Shown in pieces: positions 63,942-64,000 of a DNA stretch of 64,000 nt. Origin of the DNA: Rhizobium esperanzae (GTDB lineage Bacteria > Pseudomonadota > Alphaproteobacteria > Rhizobiales > Rhizobiaceae); assembly GCF_014197615.1 (NCBI RefSeq), contig NZ_JACIFY010000007.1:62001-126000 (forward strand), read 5' to 3'. The position numbers were made by a program, and so were the translations under genes. The notes under the pieces were generated by a model, which had not been told where the DNA came from, did no database searches, and worked only from the letters and a program-made list of their open reading frames with translations. Numbering within the stretch: position 1 is the stretch's first letter; every line of letters starts with the position of its first letter.

Positions 63942-64000
63942 ATGAGAACCTATCGGATCGGACAGATCGTCCCGAGCTCGAACGTTACGATGGAAACGGA
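63942..64000 (+). CDS. nicE: Maleate cis-trans isomerase, start of gene
   Basis: Only about 19 codons are visible: MRTYRIGQIVPSSNVTMET. This is the start of the Asp/Glu-racemase-superfamily maleate isomerase, which turns maleate to fumarate as the last nicotinate-pathway step. GAGGGAG lies about eight bases upstream of the ATG. The identification rests on this short but typical N-terminus and on the nic context. The rest of the gene is outside the window. Confidence 0.75.
   Translation, partial: MRTYRIGQIVPSSNVTMET

Overview
The window looks like accessory DNA of a fast-growing rhizobium (Rhizobium leguminosarum/etli type), probably from a large plasmid. It is GC-rich alphaproteobacterial sequence, packed with ABC-type catabolic operons that each have a local regulator. 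It carries a biuret hydrolase whose three catalytic residues fall exactly at the positions known from R. leguminosarum BiuH, and it has an FtsZ2-type short FtsZ. No rRNA, tRNA, CRISPR array, intact insertion sequence or replication gene was seen. Placing it on a plasmid is inference.

Bases 1-25,150 form a nitrogen-scavenging island. A BMP-type ABC importer operon contains biuH (biuret to allophanate) and has a sigma-54-like promoter. A divergent GntR regulator and a RidA protein follow. Next comes an NMT1/THI5-type ABC importer joined to a cytosine-deaminase-like amidohydrolase, an FAD-linked oxidase and a flavodoxin-fold reductase, with a divergent LysR gene. A creatininase-family gene stands alone downstream. 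Two copies of an inverted repeat (GCATC-N16-GATGC) lie at the LysR/importer promoter and in front of the creatininase gene. The last operon encodes an importer, two DUF1989 proteins, a urea-carboxylase-like enzyme and allophanate hydrolase. It is preceded by a guanidine-I (ykkC) riboswitch with its own terminator and a sigma-54-like promoter, so it is best read as guanidine degradation. The BiuH and guanidine routes meet at allophanate and can share the one AtzF.

Bases 25,150-38,950 are a mosaic scar region. They hold a broken shikimate kinase, a LysR paralogue facing a truncated importer gene that is fused to pieces of an ABC ATPase and an alpha/beta hydrolase, a frameshifted thiolase and a luciferase-family gene with an internal deletion. 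Among these are intact genes for a secreted alpha/beta hydrolase, a GST, an NmrA-like protein, a TetR, a chemoreceptor and an AraC regulator.

Bases 39,000-50,900 look like a stress/efflux regulon: a MATE pump, an RND pump with its adaptor, two TetR regulators and an SDR. A TetR-KAS II (FabF)-FtsZ operon is transcribed away from the RND pump. A 20-bp operator of the form TAGAT-N10-ATCTA occurs four times, before the GST, the MATE gene, the TetR/RND divergent promoter and the SDR.

Bases 51,200-57,100 encode a polyamine/opine-type ABC importer with an MTAP-like phosphorylase and a LacI regulator. Bases 57,200-64,000 are a nicotinate catabolic cluster: nicC, nicB, nicA, a MarR regulator, a TetR regulator and the start of nicE.
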